Source: an uncultured Campylobacter sp. (GTDB lineage Bacteria; Campylobacterota; Campylobacteria; Campylobacterales; Campylobacteraceae). Taken from it: DNA of 14,532 bases. Made by a program: the position numbers and the translations under genes. The notes below the pieces were generated by a model, which had not been told where the DNA came from, made no database searches, and saw nothing but the letters and a program-made list of their open reading frames with translations. The stretch is from contig NZ_CALLWC010000027.1 in NCBI RefSeq assembly GCF_938015785.1, positions 1-14,532 of the forward strand, read 5' to 3'. Positions 6,273-14,004 of the stretch are shown one piece after another. Within the stretch, counting starts at the first letter, position 1; each line of letters begins with the position of its first letter.

Positions 6273-7691
6273 ATGACGATATTTTTTTATCACGTTAGCT
6301 TGGCTCTGTTTCCGCTTGCATTTTTAAGCGCGTATCTGGGCGGCAGGCGCTTTATCAGCGCATCGTTTTTGCCCGCGCTTTTGGGAGCTGCATTCGGGGC
6401 GCTGTGCTTTAGCGCATTTGCGCGCTCGGCAAACGCCGATACAGGCAAGATTATATTTGACGCGCTCGCGCTCTTGGCGCTGTTAGCGCTACTGTTTGCG
6501 TTTAGGCTTAAGCGATTCTATCTTACCGCTGCAGTTATTTTTGCTCTTGGCTGCGCGTATGGATTTGAATACCGCTTCATAGGGATGAATTTTAAAATTT
6601 TCTCCGGCGAGCTACTGGACAGCTTCAGCCTAACCAACCTCTTCATGGCGGTTTTAGGTGCGCTGGCGCTCATTTTATTCTATTTTATTTATCGCTCAGC
6701 TCTAGCGCGCGCGAGCAGAGGCGCAAAGCTAGTGTCTTTCGCTCTTGCCTGGGTGTTTGCTTTTATCGCTAAAATCGGCTTTTTAGGTCTTGATCTGCGC
6801 CAGGCAGACGCGCCCAAAGCTCTAGCTGCGAAGGGTTTTGAAGGGCTTTCAAACGCGATCGGCTCGTCTGAGTTTCTAAGCGTCATCGCTAAAATCATCC
6901 ATTACAACAACTCCTATCTGACGCTAGCCCTTTGCCTTATAGCCGCGCTAATTGCGCTACTTACGGCATTTCGTGCGCCAGGTCGAGTGCCTCGCGAAGC
7001 GGACATTATAAAATTTAGAGAGGTTAAGGCGGGCAGATTCGCCATTTTTAGAGATTTTAGCCTGATCTTATCGCTTGGGGTTTTAATCAGCTTTTTGGGG
7101 CTTTATTATATCTTGGTCGCTTCAAAACCGCCTACGATCGATGAGCCTAAGATCATCGAGCCGCAAGGCGCGGAATTCATAATCGATGCAAGCATCGTAA
7201 AGGACGGCAAGCTGCACCGCTTTGCCTACGTCACCGACGACGGGCATAAGGTCAGGTTTTTTCTACTAAACCGCTTCACGGACAAATTTGCCCCGGTCGC
7301 GGTTTTTGACGCGTGCTCGATCTGCGGCGATATGGGCTATATCAAAAAAGGCGACGAGCTCATCTGCATCGCTTGCAACGTGCGTATCTTTTTACCAAGC
7401 GTCGGCAAGCTGGGCGGCTGCAATCCGATCCCGCTGGATTATAAGCTAGAGGGGCAAAATATCGTCATCGCGCTTAAGACGATCGAGGACGGCGCGTCCT
7501 ATTTCTCGGAGATCGTGGATAAAAAGGTAATCGATCCGGTCAGTAGAAAAGAAATTTTAAACACCTCTAAATTTAGCTATCTTTACTACGGACGCACCTA
7601 CTTTTTTGAAAGCGAAGCGAATGCAAACGCCTTCACCGCGCACCCCGAGCGCTATGTAGATGAAAACGGCACGCTAAAGGAGCTTAAATAA
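6273..7691 (+). CDS. DUF2318 iron-sulfur membrane protein with YHS-like tail
   Basis: This is the Cj1660-like member of the P19/Fet iron cluster, probably an inner-membrane redox or metal protein acting at the periplasmic face. About seven or eight membrane helices fill residues 1-285. A periplasmic DUF2318 domain follows, with CSIC (348-351) and CIAC (365-368) plus C383, a cysteine set suited to an iron-sulfur cluster or metal. The end (about 420-466) reads like a YHS domain: DPV at the start, then YGRTYFFESEANANAF and HPERYV, but with all the usual metal-binding Cys replaced. ATG 6273 is chosen over TTG 6270 because TGAGGA (6261-6266) gives a normal 6-base spacing. The stop overlaps the next start as TAATG, so the genes are coupled. 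Confidence 0.85.
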   Translation: MTIFFYHVSLALFPLAFLSAYLGGRRFISASFLPALLGAAFGALCFSAFARSANADTGKIIFDALALLALLALLFAFRLKRFYLTAAVIFALGCAYGFEYRFIGMNFKIFSGELLDSFSLTNLFMAVLGALALILFYFIYRSALARASRGAKLVSFALAWVFAFIAKIGFLGLDLRQADAPKALAAKGFEGLSNAIGSSEFLSVIAKIIHYNNSYLTLALCLIAALIALLTAFRAPGRVPREADIIKFREVKAGRFAIFRDFSLILSLGVLISFLGLYYILVASKPPTIDEPKIIEPQGAEFIIDASIVKDGKLHRFAYVTDDGHKVRFFLLNRFTDKFAPVAVFDACSICGDMGYIKKGDELICIACNVRIFLPSVGKLGGCNPIPLDYKLEGQNIVIALKTIEDGASYFSEIVDKKVIDPVSRKEILNTSKFSYLYYGRTYFFESEANANAFTAHPERYVDENGTLKELK

Positions 7692-8935
7692 TGTTTTTAC
7701 GCATCATCAAATCCTCCATTTTAAACTCCAGGGATAGCAAAATTTTAGCGTTTTTGACGATATTTTTATCGGTCTCACTGATCGCTTGCATGCTAAATAT
7801 CACGCTAAAAATCGGCGATCAGGTCGCTAAGGAGCTACGCAGCTACGGCTCAAATATCGTCGTGCTGCCGCGTTCGCAAAGCCTAAGCATCGAGATCGGC
7901 GGGCGAGAATACTCTCCGCTTAAGAACGACGATTTCTTAAAAGAGAGCGAGCTACATAAGATCAAAGAAATTTTTTGGCGCAACAATATCACCGCCTTTG
8001 CGCCTTTTTTAACTACCCGCGCAGGAGATTACGACGTCGTGGGAACCTACTTTGAAAAGGACGTGGGCGTTAGCGACGAGCCTGATTTCAGATCGGGCGT
8101 GCGCTCGCTCTATCCATTTTGGAGCGTAGAGGGGCAGTGGGTAAAAGACGGCGCCGAGAATGAGGTGCTCGCAGGAGACGGGCTTGGACTAAAGATCGGC
8201 GATACGGTTAAGCTTGGAGATTATGAGGCTAAAGTCGTTGGGATTTTGCACGGCGCGGAGGATGAAGCTAAAAAGCTGATCGCAAATTTATCGCTAGTGC
8301 AAAAACTAACGCACAAAGAGGGCCTCATCGCCAAAGCCGAAGTTAGCGCCATGACGATCCCAGAAGACGATCTGTCCGTAAAGGCAAGAAGGAGTCTCGA
8401 TAACCTGGACGCCACAGAATACGATACTTGGTATTGCTCGGCATACGTTAGCTCCATCGCATATCAGATCACCGAGGAGTATCCAAATGCAACTGCTAAG
8501 GCGGTACTTAGCGTCAGCGAAGCTCAAAGCGGTATCACGAAAAAAATTCAAAATTTAATGGGCGTCGTAAGCATCTTGTCACTGCTGATTTCAAGCATCT
8601 GCATCACGAGCCTGCTAAGCAGCGAAATTTACAAACGTAAAAAGGAGATCGGCCTGCTTAAGGCGCTGGGAGCAAGTAACTTTATGATCTATATCCAGTT
8701 CGCCGCCGAAATTTTCGTCATCTGCATACTTAGCTCGCTCGTGGGCGCAGTCGTGGGCTATGCGCTTAGCTGGGCGATCGCGTATCAAATTTTCGGCTCA
8801 TTCATCGGCGTGTCGCTGATGGTCTTTCCGCTTAGCATCGTCTTTGGACTCCTTATTTGCATTATCGGCTCGATCTTACCGCTACGCGGAGTGATCAAGC
8901 TACTGCCTGCGGAGGTGCTTTATGGTAGGAAATAA
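7691..8935 (+). CDS. FtsX/MacB-type ABC transporter permease (first)
   Basis: This is a membrane subunit of an ABC system of the MacB/LolC type (Cj1661-like). The 414 residues are arranged as one N-terminal helix (about 17-38), a large periplasmic domain (about 40-285) and three C-terminal helices (about 288-312, 336-366, 374-397). The family signature RKKEIGLLKALGAS (316-329), which contacts the ATPase, is present. MacB-type systems usually move substrates or couple energy across the periplasm and do not import small solutes; the substrate here is not known. AAAGGAG (7676-7682) supports the start. It overlaps the previous gene by 1 base and the next by 14. It probably pairs with the second permease and the ATPase as a heteromeric complex. 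Confidence 0.88.
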   Translation: MFLRIIKSSILNSRDSKILAFLTIFLSVSLIACMLNITLKIGDQVAKELRSYGSNIVVLPRSQSLSIEIGGREYSPLKNDDFLKESELHKIKEIFWRNNITAFAPFLTTRAGDYDVVGTYFEKDVGVSDEPDFRSGVRSLYPFWSVEGQWVKDGAENEVLAGDGLGLKIGDTVKLGDYEAKVVGILHGAEDEAKKLIANLSLVQKLTHKEGLIAKAEVSAMTIPEDDLSVKARRSLDNLDATEYDTWYCSAYVSSIAYQITEEYPNATAKAVLSVSEAQSGITKKIQNLMGVVSILSLLISSICITSLLSSEIYKRKKEIGLLKALGASNFMIYIQFAAEIFVICILSSLVGAVVGYALSWAIAYQIFGSFIGVSLMVFPLSIVFGLLICIIGSILPLRGVIKLLPAEVLYGRK

Positions 8936-10055
8936 CGGCGCATTTTTTAGAGGCGCGATCTTTAAAAGTATCATCAACAGCGGCATTCGCAGCTTCGTGA
9001 TTTTTGTCGCGATAATGCTAGGCAGCGCAGTTTGTGCGGCGTTCGTAAATATCTACGCCGACATCGATAAAAAGGTCGCCAGCGAGTTAAACAGCTACGG
9101 CGCAAATTTAATCGTAAGCCCCGCAAATTTAGAAAATTCCCATATGGACGAAGCGGCACTCGATGCAAAATTTGCCAAAATTCCAGCTCTAAAAAGCGCG
9201 AATAAATACCTTTTCGGTAGCGCAAATTTAGGCGTAAACTCAGGCATCATCATGGGAGTAAATTTCTCCTCTCTGCGCGATACGATGCCGTTTTTGGATC
9301 TCAAAGAGGGCTCGTTTATCGGCGTGGATTTCGACGATAAAAACGCCCTCATCGGGCAGGATCTCGCCAAACTTTTGGGCGCGAAGCTCGGCGACAGTAT
9401 CGAGATTACGCCGATCGGCTCAAACGAAACGAGCAAGGTAAAGATAAAAGGCATCGTCTATGACGGGCAGAAAGAGGACGGCATGCTGCTAATCTCGCTG
9501 CCGCTGGCGCAAAAAATTTTAAATCAGCCTGCGCAGGTAAATTACGCCGAAGCGATCGTAAGCGGCGATTTTAAGCAGCTTAGCGAAATTTCAAAGAGCC
9601 TGAGCGACGCGCAGATGAGCTTCGCGCCGATCGGCAAGGTATCCAAGACCCAGGGCATCATCTTAAACAAAATCAAGCTTTTGATGCTTCTTATCGGCAT
9701 TACGATCCTTCTGATCACCTCGGTCTGCATCAACACGAGCCTTAGCTCGATCCTGCTTTCGCGCATCAAAGAGTTTGCGCTCATCCGCGCAATCGGCGCG
9801 AGCAAACAAAATTTGCTCCACCTAATCCTGAGCGAAATTTTAACAGTCTGCGTCGCAGGCTCGCTAGTGGGGGTATTCGTGGGATACCTGCTCGCGATCT
9901 TGCTGGGGCATCTGATATTTTCAAGCAGCGTGGATTTCAGGCTGATTAGCCTCTTTGCGGCGGTTGCGCTGAGCCTGATTTTTGCGCTCGCGGCAAGCTA
10001 CTATCCGATCAAAAAGGCGCTGAATCCGAATTTAGCGAATCTATTAAGGGAATGA
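8922..10055 (+). CDS. FtsX/MacB-type ABC transporter permease (second)
   Basis: This is the partner permease (Cj1662-like), 377 residues, with the same plan as the first: N-terminal helix (about 23-44), periplasmic domain (about 46-245) and three C-terminal helices (about 250-277, 300-332, 339-362). The ATPase-contact motif is RIKEFALIRAIGAS (281-294). The start inside the previous gene is well supported by GGAGGT (8911-8916), 5 bases before ATG 8922, giving a 14-base overlap and probable translational coupling. Both permeases share the segment after helix 1 (Val-Ala-x-Glu-Leu-x-Ser-Tyr-Gly, SYG at 51-53 in the first and 58-60 in the second), so they are likely paralogues from one duplication. 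The ATPase follows after 1 base. Confidence 0.88.
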   Translation: MVGNNGAFFRGAIFKSIINSGIRSFVIFVAIMLGSAVCAAFVNIYADIDKKVASELNSYGANLIVSPANLENSHMDEAALDAKFAKIPALKSANKYLFGSANLGVNSGIIMGVNFSSLRDTMPFLDLKEGSFIGVDFDDKNALIGQDLAKLLGAKLGDSIEITPIGSNETSKVKIKGIVYDGQKEDGMLLISLPLAQKILNQPAQVNYAEAIVSGDFKQLSEISKSLSDAQMSFAPIGKVSKTQGIILNKIKLLMLLIGITILLITSVCINTSLSSILLSRIKEFALIRAIGASKQNLLHLILSEILTVCVAGSLVGVFVGYLLAILLGHLIFSSSVDFRLISLFAAVALSLIFALAASYYPIKKALNPNLANLLRE

Positions 10056-10056
10056 C

Positions 10057-10881
10057 ATGGAAATTTTAAAATTTGAAGGCATCTGCAAATACTTCGGCGA
10101 GGTCAAGGCGCTCGACAATATCAGCTTCGACGTTTTAAGCGGCGAGTGGGTCAGCATAATGGGTCCAAGCGGCAGCGGCAAGAGCACACTCGTAAATATC
10201 CTAAGCCTGATGGACACCCCCACCGCGGGCAGATATATCCTAGGCGGAGCCGACGCGAGTGCGCTAAACGACGAGCAAATTTTAGAATTTCGCCGCAAAA
10301 AGATCGGCCTCGTGTTTCAGCAGTTTCACCTAATCCCCTACCTAACGGCCGTCGAAAACGTCATGTTAAATCAATACTACCACAGCTGCGTGGACGAGGA
10401 CAGCGCCAAGGCAGCACTTGAGAAAGTAGGGCTCGGACACCGCATCACGCACCGCCCTAGCGAGCTTAGCGGCGGCGAGCAGCAGCGCGTCTGCATCGCG
10501 CGCGCACTCATCAATGATCCCGACATCATCATCGCGGATGAACCTACGGGCAACCTCGATGAGGCCAACGAGCGCGTGGTTTTGCAGCTCTTTCAAACGC
10601 TTCGCAGCGAGGGCAAGACGCTGCTTTTGGTCACGCACAACGAAGAGCTCGGTAAATTCGCCGACAAAGTGGTACGCCTAAGACACGGCAAGCTCGATCG
10701 AATAGAACTTTTGGATCAAAGCACGATGAAGCATAATCTCGGCTCGCAGGATAAAATTTCAGATTGCTATTTAAGCCAAAGCGCTTCGCAAAGCTCTAGC
10801 GGCGAAGATCGGGGCGCTAAAAATTTAAGCGGCGAAAATCAAGGTACTAAAAATTCGGACGCGCAGAATTCCGGTGCGTAA
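10057..10881 (+). CDS. ABC transporter ATP-binding protein with repeat-rich tail
   Basis: This ATPase (Cj1663-like, MacB/LolD family) powers the two permeases. Motifs in order: Walker A GPSGSGKST (36-44), Q-loop FQQFHLIPYL (87-96), signature LSGGEQQR (137-144), Walker B IIIADEPTGNLD (157-168) and H-loop VTHNEE (192-197). The family fold ends near residue 220. Residues 221-274 are an added hydrophilic, low-complexity tail rich in Ser, Gly, Asn, Gln and Asp, containing two tandem 10-residue units (SGEDRGAKNL and SGENQGTKNS). LolD/MacB-like subunits usually lack such a tail, so it is probably lineage-specific and dispensable for ATP hydrolysis. AAGGG (10046-10050) precedes the start, which is 1 base after the permease stop codon. 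Confidence 0.92.
   Translation: MEILKFEGICKYFGEVKALDNISFDVLSGEWVSIMGPSGSGKSTLVNILSLMDTPTAGRYILGGADASALNDEQILEFRRKKIGLVFQQFHLIPYLTAVENVMLNQYYHSCVDEDSAKAALEKVGLGHRITHRPSELSGGEQQRVCIARALINDPDIIIADEPTGNLDEANERVVLQLFQTLRSEGKTLLLVTHNEELGKFADKVVRLRHGKLDRIELLDQSTMKHNLGSQDKISDCYLSQSASQSSSGEDRGAKNLSGENQGTKNSDAQNSGA
10798..10857 (+). repeat. Tandem 30-base repeat in the ATPase tail
   Basis: Two in-frame units (10798-10827 and 10828-10857) encode SGEDRGAKNL and SGENQGTKNS. Both keep Ser-Gly-Glu, Gly and Lys-Asn; differences include synonymous changes (GGC/GGT). This looks like a local duplication at the 3' end of the gene. Confidence 0.7.
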
Positions 10882-10893
10882 AATTTAGCTCAC

Positions 10894-11274
10894 ATGATGA
10901 AAAATAAAGCTGCGTTAAAATTTAAAAATTTCACCGCCTGCGCGCACTCTTCTTGGATCCGCACAAAGCTCGCGCGAGCAGGCGCGGCTCTTGGCTGCGC
11001 GCGTCCCGCCGAAGCTATTTGCCTCGAAAGATCAAGCGCCGATGCGAAGCCGAGCGGAGTGGGTAAAAATTTTAAAAGTCTAAATTTTAAAAGCCGAAAC
11101 ACTACGGGCGCAGATTTCGACGCGGATCGCGACATACGCCTCAGCGCGTATCGAGACATAAATTTCAACGCATACCACGATATAAATTCCGGCAGAGATC
11201 GCGCCGCAAATTTTAAAATTTCAAACGCAAATTTAAAGGCCGATTTAGCGCGCCCGAAGGCGAGTTTTAGATGA
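10894..11274 (+). CDS. Orphan repeat-containing ORF, function unknown
   Basis: I do not recognise this 126-residue product. It is basic at the N-terminus and has no clear signal peptide or membrane helix; the first 60 residues are rich in Ala, Lys, Arg and Ser with four scattered Cys (15, 35, 43 and one nearby). Residues 77-100 form three tandem octads (ADRDIRLS, AYRDINFN, AYHDINSG). Several differences between the octads are synonymous third-base changes (GCG/GCA, TAT/TAC, GAC/GAT), which hints that the frame is or was translated. Its stop overlaps the thioredoxin start as ATGA. Against it: no ribosome site precedes ATG 10894, and the text is full of AAATTTTAAAA words. It occupies the place where C. 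jejuni has another thioredoxin-like gene. It may be a young gene, or non-coding filler. Confidence 0.4.
   Translation: MMKNKAALKFKNFTACAHSSWIRTKLARAGAALGCARPAEAICLERSSADAKPSGVGKNFKSLNFKSRNTTGADFDADRDIRLSAYRDINFNAYHDINSGRDRAANFKISNANLKADLARPKASFR
11122..11193 (+). repeat. Three tandem 24-base repeats
   Basis: Units 11122-11145, 11146-11169 and 11170-11193 each begin GCG/GCA and share GA(C/T)ATA at the same place. In the + frame they encode three related octapeptides with Asp-Ile at positions 4-5. Units 2 and 3 are the closest, differing partly by synonymous changes. Confidence 0.65.
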
Positions 11275-11765
11275 TAAAATTTTTAAATTTAAAAGTTGCC
11301 GCCGCCGTGTTCGCGCTGCTGCTCGCAGGCTGCGACGGATGGAAGCACCATCTAAGCAGCGACGGCACCTCGCTAGCCTCCAAGTTCGACCCCTCCGAGC
11401 GCACGCTAAAGATCGAGGGCAACGATAAACCGTTCGTGCTGTTTTTCTATACCAGCGGCTGCGGCGCGTGCAAAGCCCAAGTACCCGCGCTAAACGAGCT
11501 GCAAGCTAGCGGCGATGCGCTGATTATCGGCATTCTAGGCGATGGTAAAGGTTTGGAAGCCGACGCCGCGGTCGCTCGCGAAAAGGGGATAAAATTCCCA
11601 AGCGTCAGCGGCGCAAACTCCGTAAAATACTTTGAAACCATCGTAGGCGGCATTTTCGGCACCCCTACGTCGGTGATCTACGATAAAAACGGCAAAGCGG
11701 TCAAAAAACTCATCGGCCTCTACCCCAAATCCGCCTTCGAAACGCAGCTCAAGCTTATAAATTAA
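11271..11765 (+). CDS. Thioredoxin-like lipoprotein (TlpA/ResA type)
   Basis: This is a periplasmic thiol-disulfide protein held to the membrane by lipid. The 164-residue product has a lipoprotein signal ending in LLAGC (17-21), so C21 is the likely lipidated residue. The thioredoxin fold follows, with the active site CGAC (64-67) in FFYTSGCGACKAQ and the cis-Pro TP at 131-132 in IFGTPTSVIYD. It matches the Cj1664/Cj1665 type genes that close the P19 cluster. A role in keeping DUF2318 cysteines or iron in the right redox state is inferred. GAAGGCGAG (11256-11264) is the nearest ribosome-site-like sequence. The start overlaps the previous ORF by ATGA. Only one such gene is found here, where C. 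jejuni has two. Confidence 0.88.
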   Translation: MIKFLNLKVAAAVFALLLAGCDGWKHHLSSDGTSLASKFDPSERTLKIEGNDKPFVLFFYTSGCGACKAQVPALNELQASGDALIIGILGDGKGLEADAAVAREKGIKFPSVSGANSVKYFETIVGGIFGTPTSVIYDKNGKAVKKLIGLYPKSAFETQLKLIN

Positions 11766-11922
11766 CGAGCAGAATTTGATGCAGCTAGCTTTTGCGGCGG
11801 CGGATTGCAAATACCCACTAAAATTAACACTTCGAGTTTAAAATTTCTTTCAACTTGCAGATGCCTTTGCATTTAAATTTCAAAATTTAGGCGCGCAGCG
11901 GATTTAAGTATTCGCCGAGTTT

Positions 11923-11931
11923 TGCTAAAAT
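11923..11931 (+). promoter_or_regulatory. Putative extended -10 promoter for the esterase gene
   Basis: TGCTAAAAT fits an extended -10 element (TG-N-TAAAAT). Transcription would begin near 11938, about 60 bases before ATG 11997. The 231-base gap after the thioredoxin gene and this promoter suggest that the esterase is a separate unit. No regulator site is recognised. Confidence 0.35.
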
Positions 11932-11996
11932 TAGCTTTGTCATTAAGCTGCTTAAAGGACTAAAAGCGGCAATATTAAAACAGAAAGGATACTTCA

Positions 11997-13569
11997 ATGA
12001 GTAAGAAATCCCTTGCCTTAGGCGCTGTCGCGATACTTTGCGGCGCGCTAAGCCTAAATGCCGAGGCCGCGGCGCAGAGCGCGCAAATAGATCTGAAATT
12101 TAACGCCGCAAATTTTACGCAAGAAAGCGTGATCGTAGGCGGCAAAAAGATAAAATTTCGCGCCTACAAAAACATAATCTACGTCGCAAAACCCGTAAGC
12201 GCGCGCTATCAGAGCATGAATATCTTCATCCCGCAGCAGTATTTTGAGGGGCGCAAGAGCGGTAAATTTGACGCCGCGAGCGCGCCGATATTTTTGCCAA
12301 ACGGCGTGGGCGGCTACATGCCGGGCGAAGCGGGCGAGGTCAAAATAGACGAAAGCGGCAAACCAAACGCGATCGCTACGGCGCTTTCGCGCGGTTACGT
12401 CGTAGCCGCTCCCGCAGCGCGCGGACGCACGTTAAAGGACGCAAACGGCGATTATATCGGCAAGGCGCCCGCGGCGATCGTAGATCTAAAAGCAGCCGTG
12501 CGGTATCTGAAATTTAACGATGCGGCGATGCCGGGGGATGCGAACAAGATCATCTCAAACGGCACGAGCGCAGGCGGAGCGCTCTCGGCGCTTTTAGGAG
12601 CGAGCGGGGACGAGACCGCGTACGAGCCGTATCTGCAAGAGCTGGGCGCTGCGAAGGCGAGCGATAAAATTTACGCGGCGTCGCTATACTGCCCGATCAC
12701 AAATCTAAAGCACGCGGACGCGGCGTATGAGTGGATGTTCGGCGCGCAGAGCGAATATGAAAAGATGGATTTTAGCGGGCTTGATGCAGCGGGATTTAAC
12801 GAGCGCGGCGAAAATTCTAGCGGCACTGAAAAAAATTCTAAAAAAAGGCGCGGATCAAAGCGCCGCAAAGCCCGCGCGCAAGATGCTAAGCGGGAAGCTA
12901 AGCGCGGCGCAGATTAAAATTTCAGACGAGCTAAAGGCGCAATTCCCAGCCTATCTGAACTCGCTAAACTTAAAGGACGGGGGCGGCCGCCCGCTAAGCC
13001 TGGATAAAAACGGCGACGGCAGCTTCAAAGATTACATAAACGGACTCATATCGGCTTCGTTTGCTGATTTTGCGGCGAAAAATCCGCGCGCGAAGGCGCC
13101 CCTATACCTCGCTGCAAAGATCAAGGACGACGCATCGCAATCGCATATGCTCTTTTGGGGCTACGCGACCTCTGAACCGCGTGCCAAGACCCCGCCCGCA
13201 TTCGACGGCTTCGCGCTTGAAAATCCCGAAAACGAGCTGTTTGGCGGCGCCAAATTTAACGCAGCGCATTTTACGGATTTTGGCGCGATGAATGACCCCG
13301 CCAAAGGGGTGCTAATCGCAGATGCGCGGATCGTGGAGATGATGGATGCGATGAGCTTCGTACGCAACGAAAACGGCGCGAAGCATTACCGCATCCGACA
13401 CGGCGCGAGCGATCGCGATACCGCGCTTGCGATCCCTGCTATTTTGGCGCTTAGCTTGCAAAACGCAGGTAAGAACGTCGATTTTGCGGTGCCTTGGGGA
13501 CAAGGACACGCCGGCGATTACGATCTTGAGGAGCTTTTTAACTGGATCGACAAAGTAGTCGCGCAGTAA
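11997..13569 (+). pseudogene. Secreted tannase/feruloyl-esterase-like hydrolase, frameshifted
   Basis: This is an alpha/beta hydrolase resembling subtype B tannases, which cleave gallate or other aromatic esters. The first frame (11997-12917) gives a signal peptide (about 1-25), an oxyanion/core region and the nucleophile elbow NGTSAGGALS with S191. The second frame (entered around 12829-12846, ending 13569) carries the catalytic Asp in HGASDRDTA (codon at 13411 or 13417) and His in GQGHAGDYD (13507). Similarity runs smoothly from one frame into the other across two A7 tracts; removing one A gives a continuous 523-residue protein. As written, neither piece has a full catalytic triad. The lid region next to the break is low-complexity, making the whole longer than known subtype B tannases. 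AAAGGA (11984-11989) supports the start. The cause could be true decay, slippage at A7, or a sequencing error. Confidence 0.8.
12829..12846 (+). repeat. Paired A7 tracts at the frameshift
   Basis: A7 at 12829-12835 and A7 at 12840-12846 are separated by TTCT. Going from the N-terminal frame to the C-terminal frame needs one base fewer (or two more), and loss of one A in either tract does this. With the second tract shortened the join reads EKNSKKGADQS; with the first, EKILKKGADQS. Homopolymers of this length are prone to replication and transcription slippage. Confidence 0.75.
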
Positions 13570-13574
13570 ATTTA

Positions 13575-13613
13575 ACGGGCGAAATTTTACTTTGGATTTA
13601 GAATTTTGCCCGT
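13575..13613 (+). terminator. Stem-loop after the esterase gene
   Basis: The arm at 13575-13586 (ACGGGCGAAATT) pairs with 13602-13613 (AATTTTGCCCGT) over 12 pairs with one G-U, beginning 6 bases past the stop. A competing arm lies downstream: CGCCC (13635-13639), preceded by TAAAATTTTAT, can pair with GGGCG (13577-13581) and its flank. The presence of a terminator suggests that the broken gene was once an ordinary transcription unit. Confidence 0.5.
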
Positions 13614-13904
13614 AGCTCTGCCGTAAAATTTTATCGCCCAAACACTCTCTAGCGGATACGCCGCGCGGCGTAAAATTCCGCTGCAAAATTCTATCGCGTA
13701 AAAATTTTAGCGCCGCCGCAAAGCGCGCAACGGCTTGAAATTTTGCGGCCAGCATTCAAAAAAATTTCATAGAATTTTATCGCGGCAAAACGGCGCGAAT
13801 TAAAATTTTAGCGGCTGCGATGATTTATGGCGTGGAGTTTTAGCGCGATCTACGCCAAAACTTCGGCACAATCAAATTCTGCGGGCTAAATTTTAAATTT
13901 AAAA

Positions 13905-14004
13905 GCCGAAGTATGCAATAAAATTTCGCGGCGTTTATACTATCCGATCACAGCTCTTTGGGCGCGCAGTATCGCGTAATGGGCGCACATTCGGCGCGCG
14001 GACG
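13905..14004 (+). pseudogene. Decayed fragment resembling the esterase gene
   Basis: This piece is collinear with esterase bases about 12653-12750. Matches in order: ATAAAATTT (13918-13926 against 12664-12672), CGCGGCGT (13927-13934 against 12674-12681), TATACTATCCGATCACA (13936-13952 against TATACTGCCCGATCACA, 12685-12701) and TTCGGCGCGC (13990-13999 against 12738-12747), with small indels. In the matching frame it reads YYPITALW where the esterase has YCPITNLK, then meets a TAA at 13977-13979. It looks like the remains of a tandem paralogue. The flanks are too changed to follow with certainty; a weaker likeness may continue to about 14050. Confidence 0.5.

Noticed and set aside
9095..9454. 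119-codon open frame on the - strand
   Set aside because: It lies wholly within the second permease gene, which has strong family evidence on the + strand.
12727..12828. Independent start at 12727 for the C-terminal esterase piece
   Set aside because: The first 30 or so residues overlap the N-terminal frame and look unlike the family; similarity begins only after the A7 tracts, so this is a frameshift product and not a separate gene.
12840..12846. Classic -1 ribosomal slippery site
   Set aside because: Restoring the esterase needs a +1 (or -2) change, which a -1 slippery heptamer would not give.
13312..13755. 147-codon open frame on the - strand
   Set aside because: It is largely antisense to the esterase C-terminus and its composition is not protein-like; no ribosome site.
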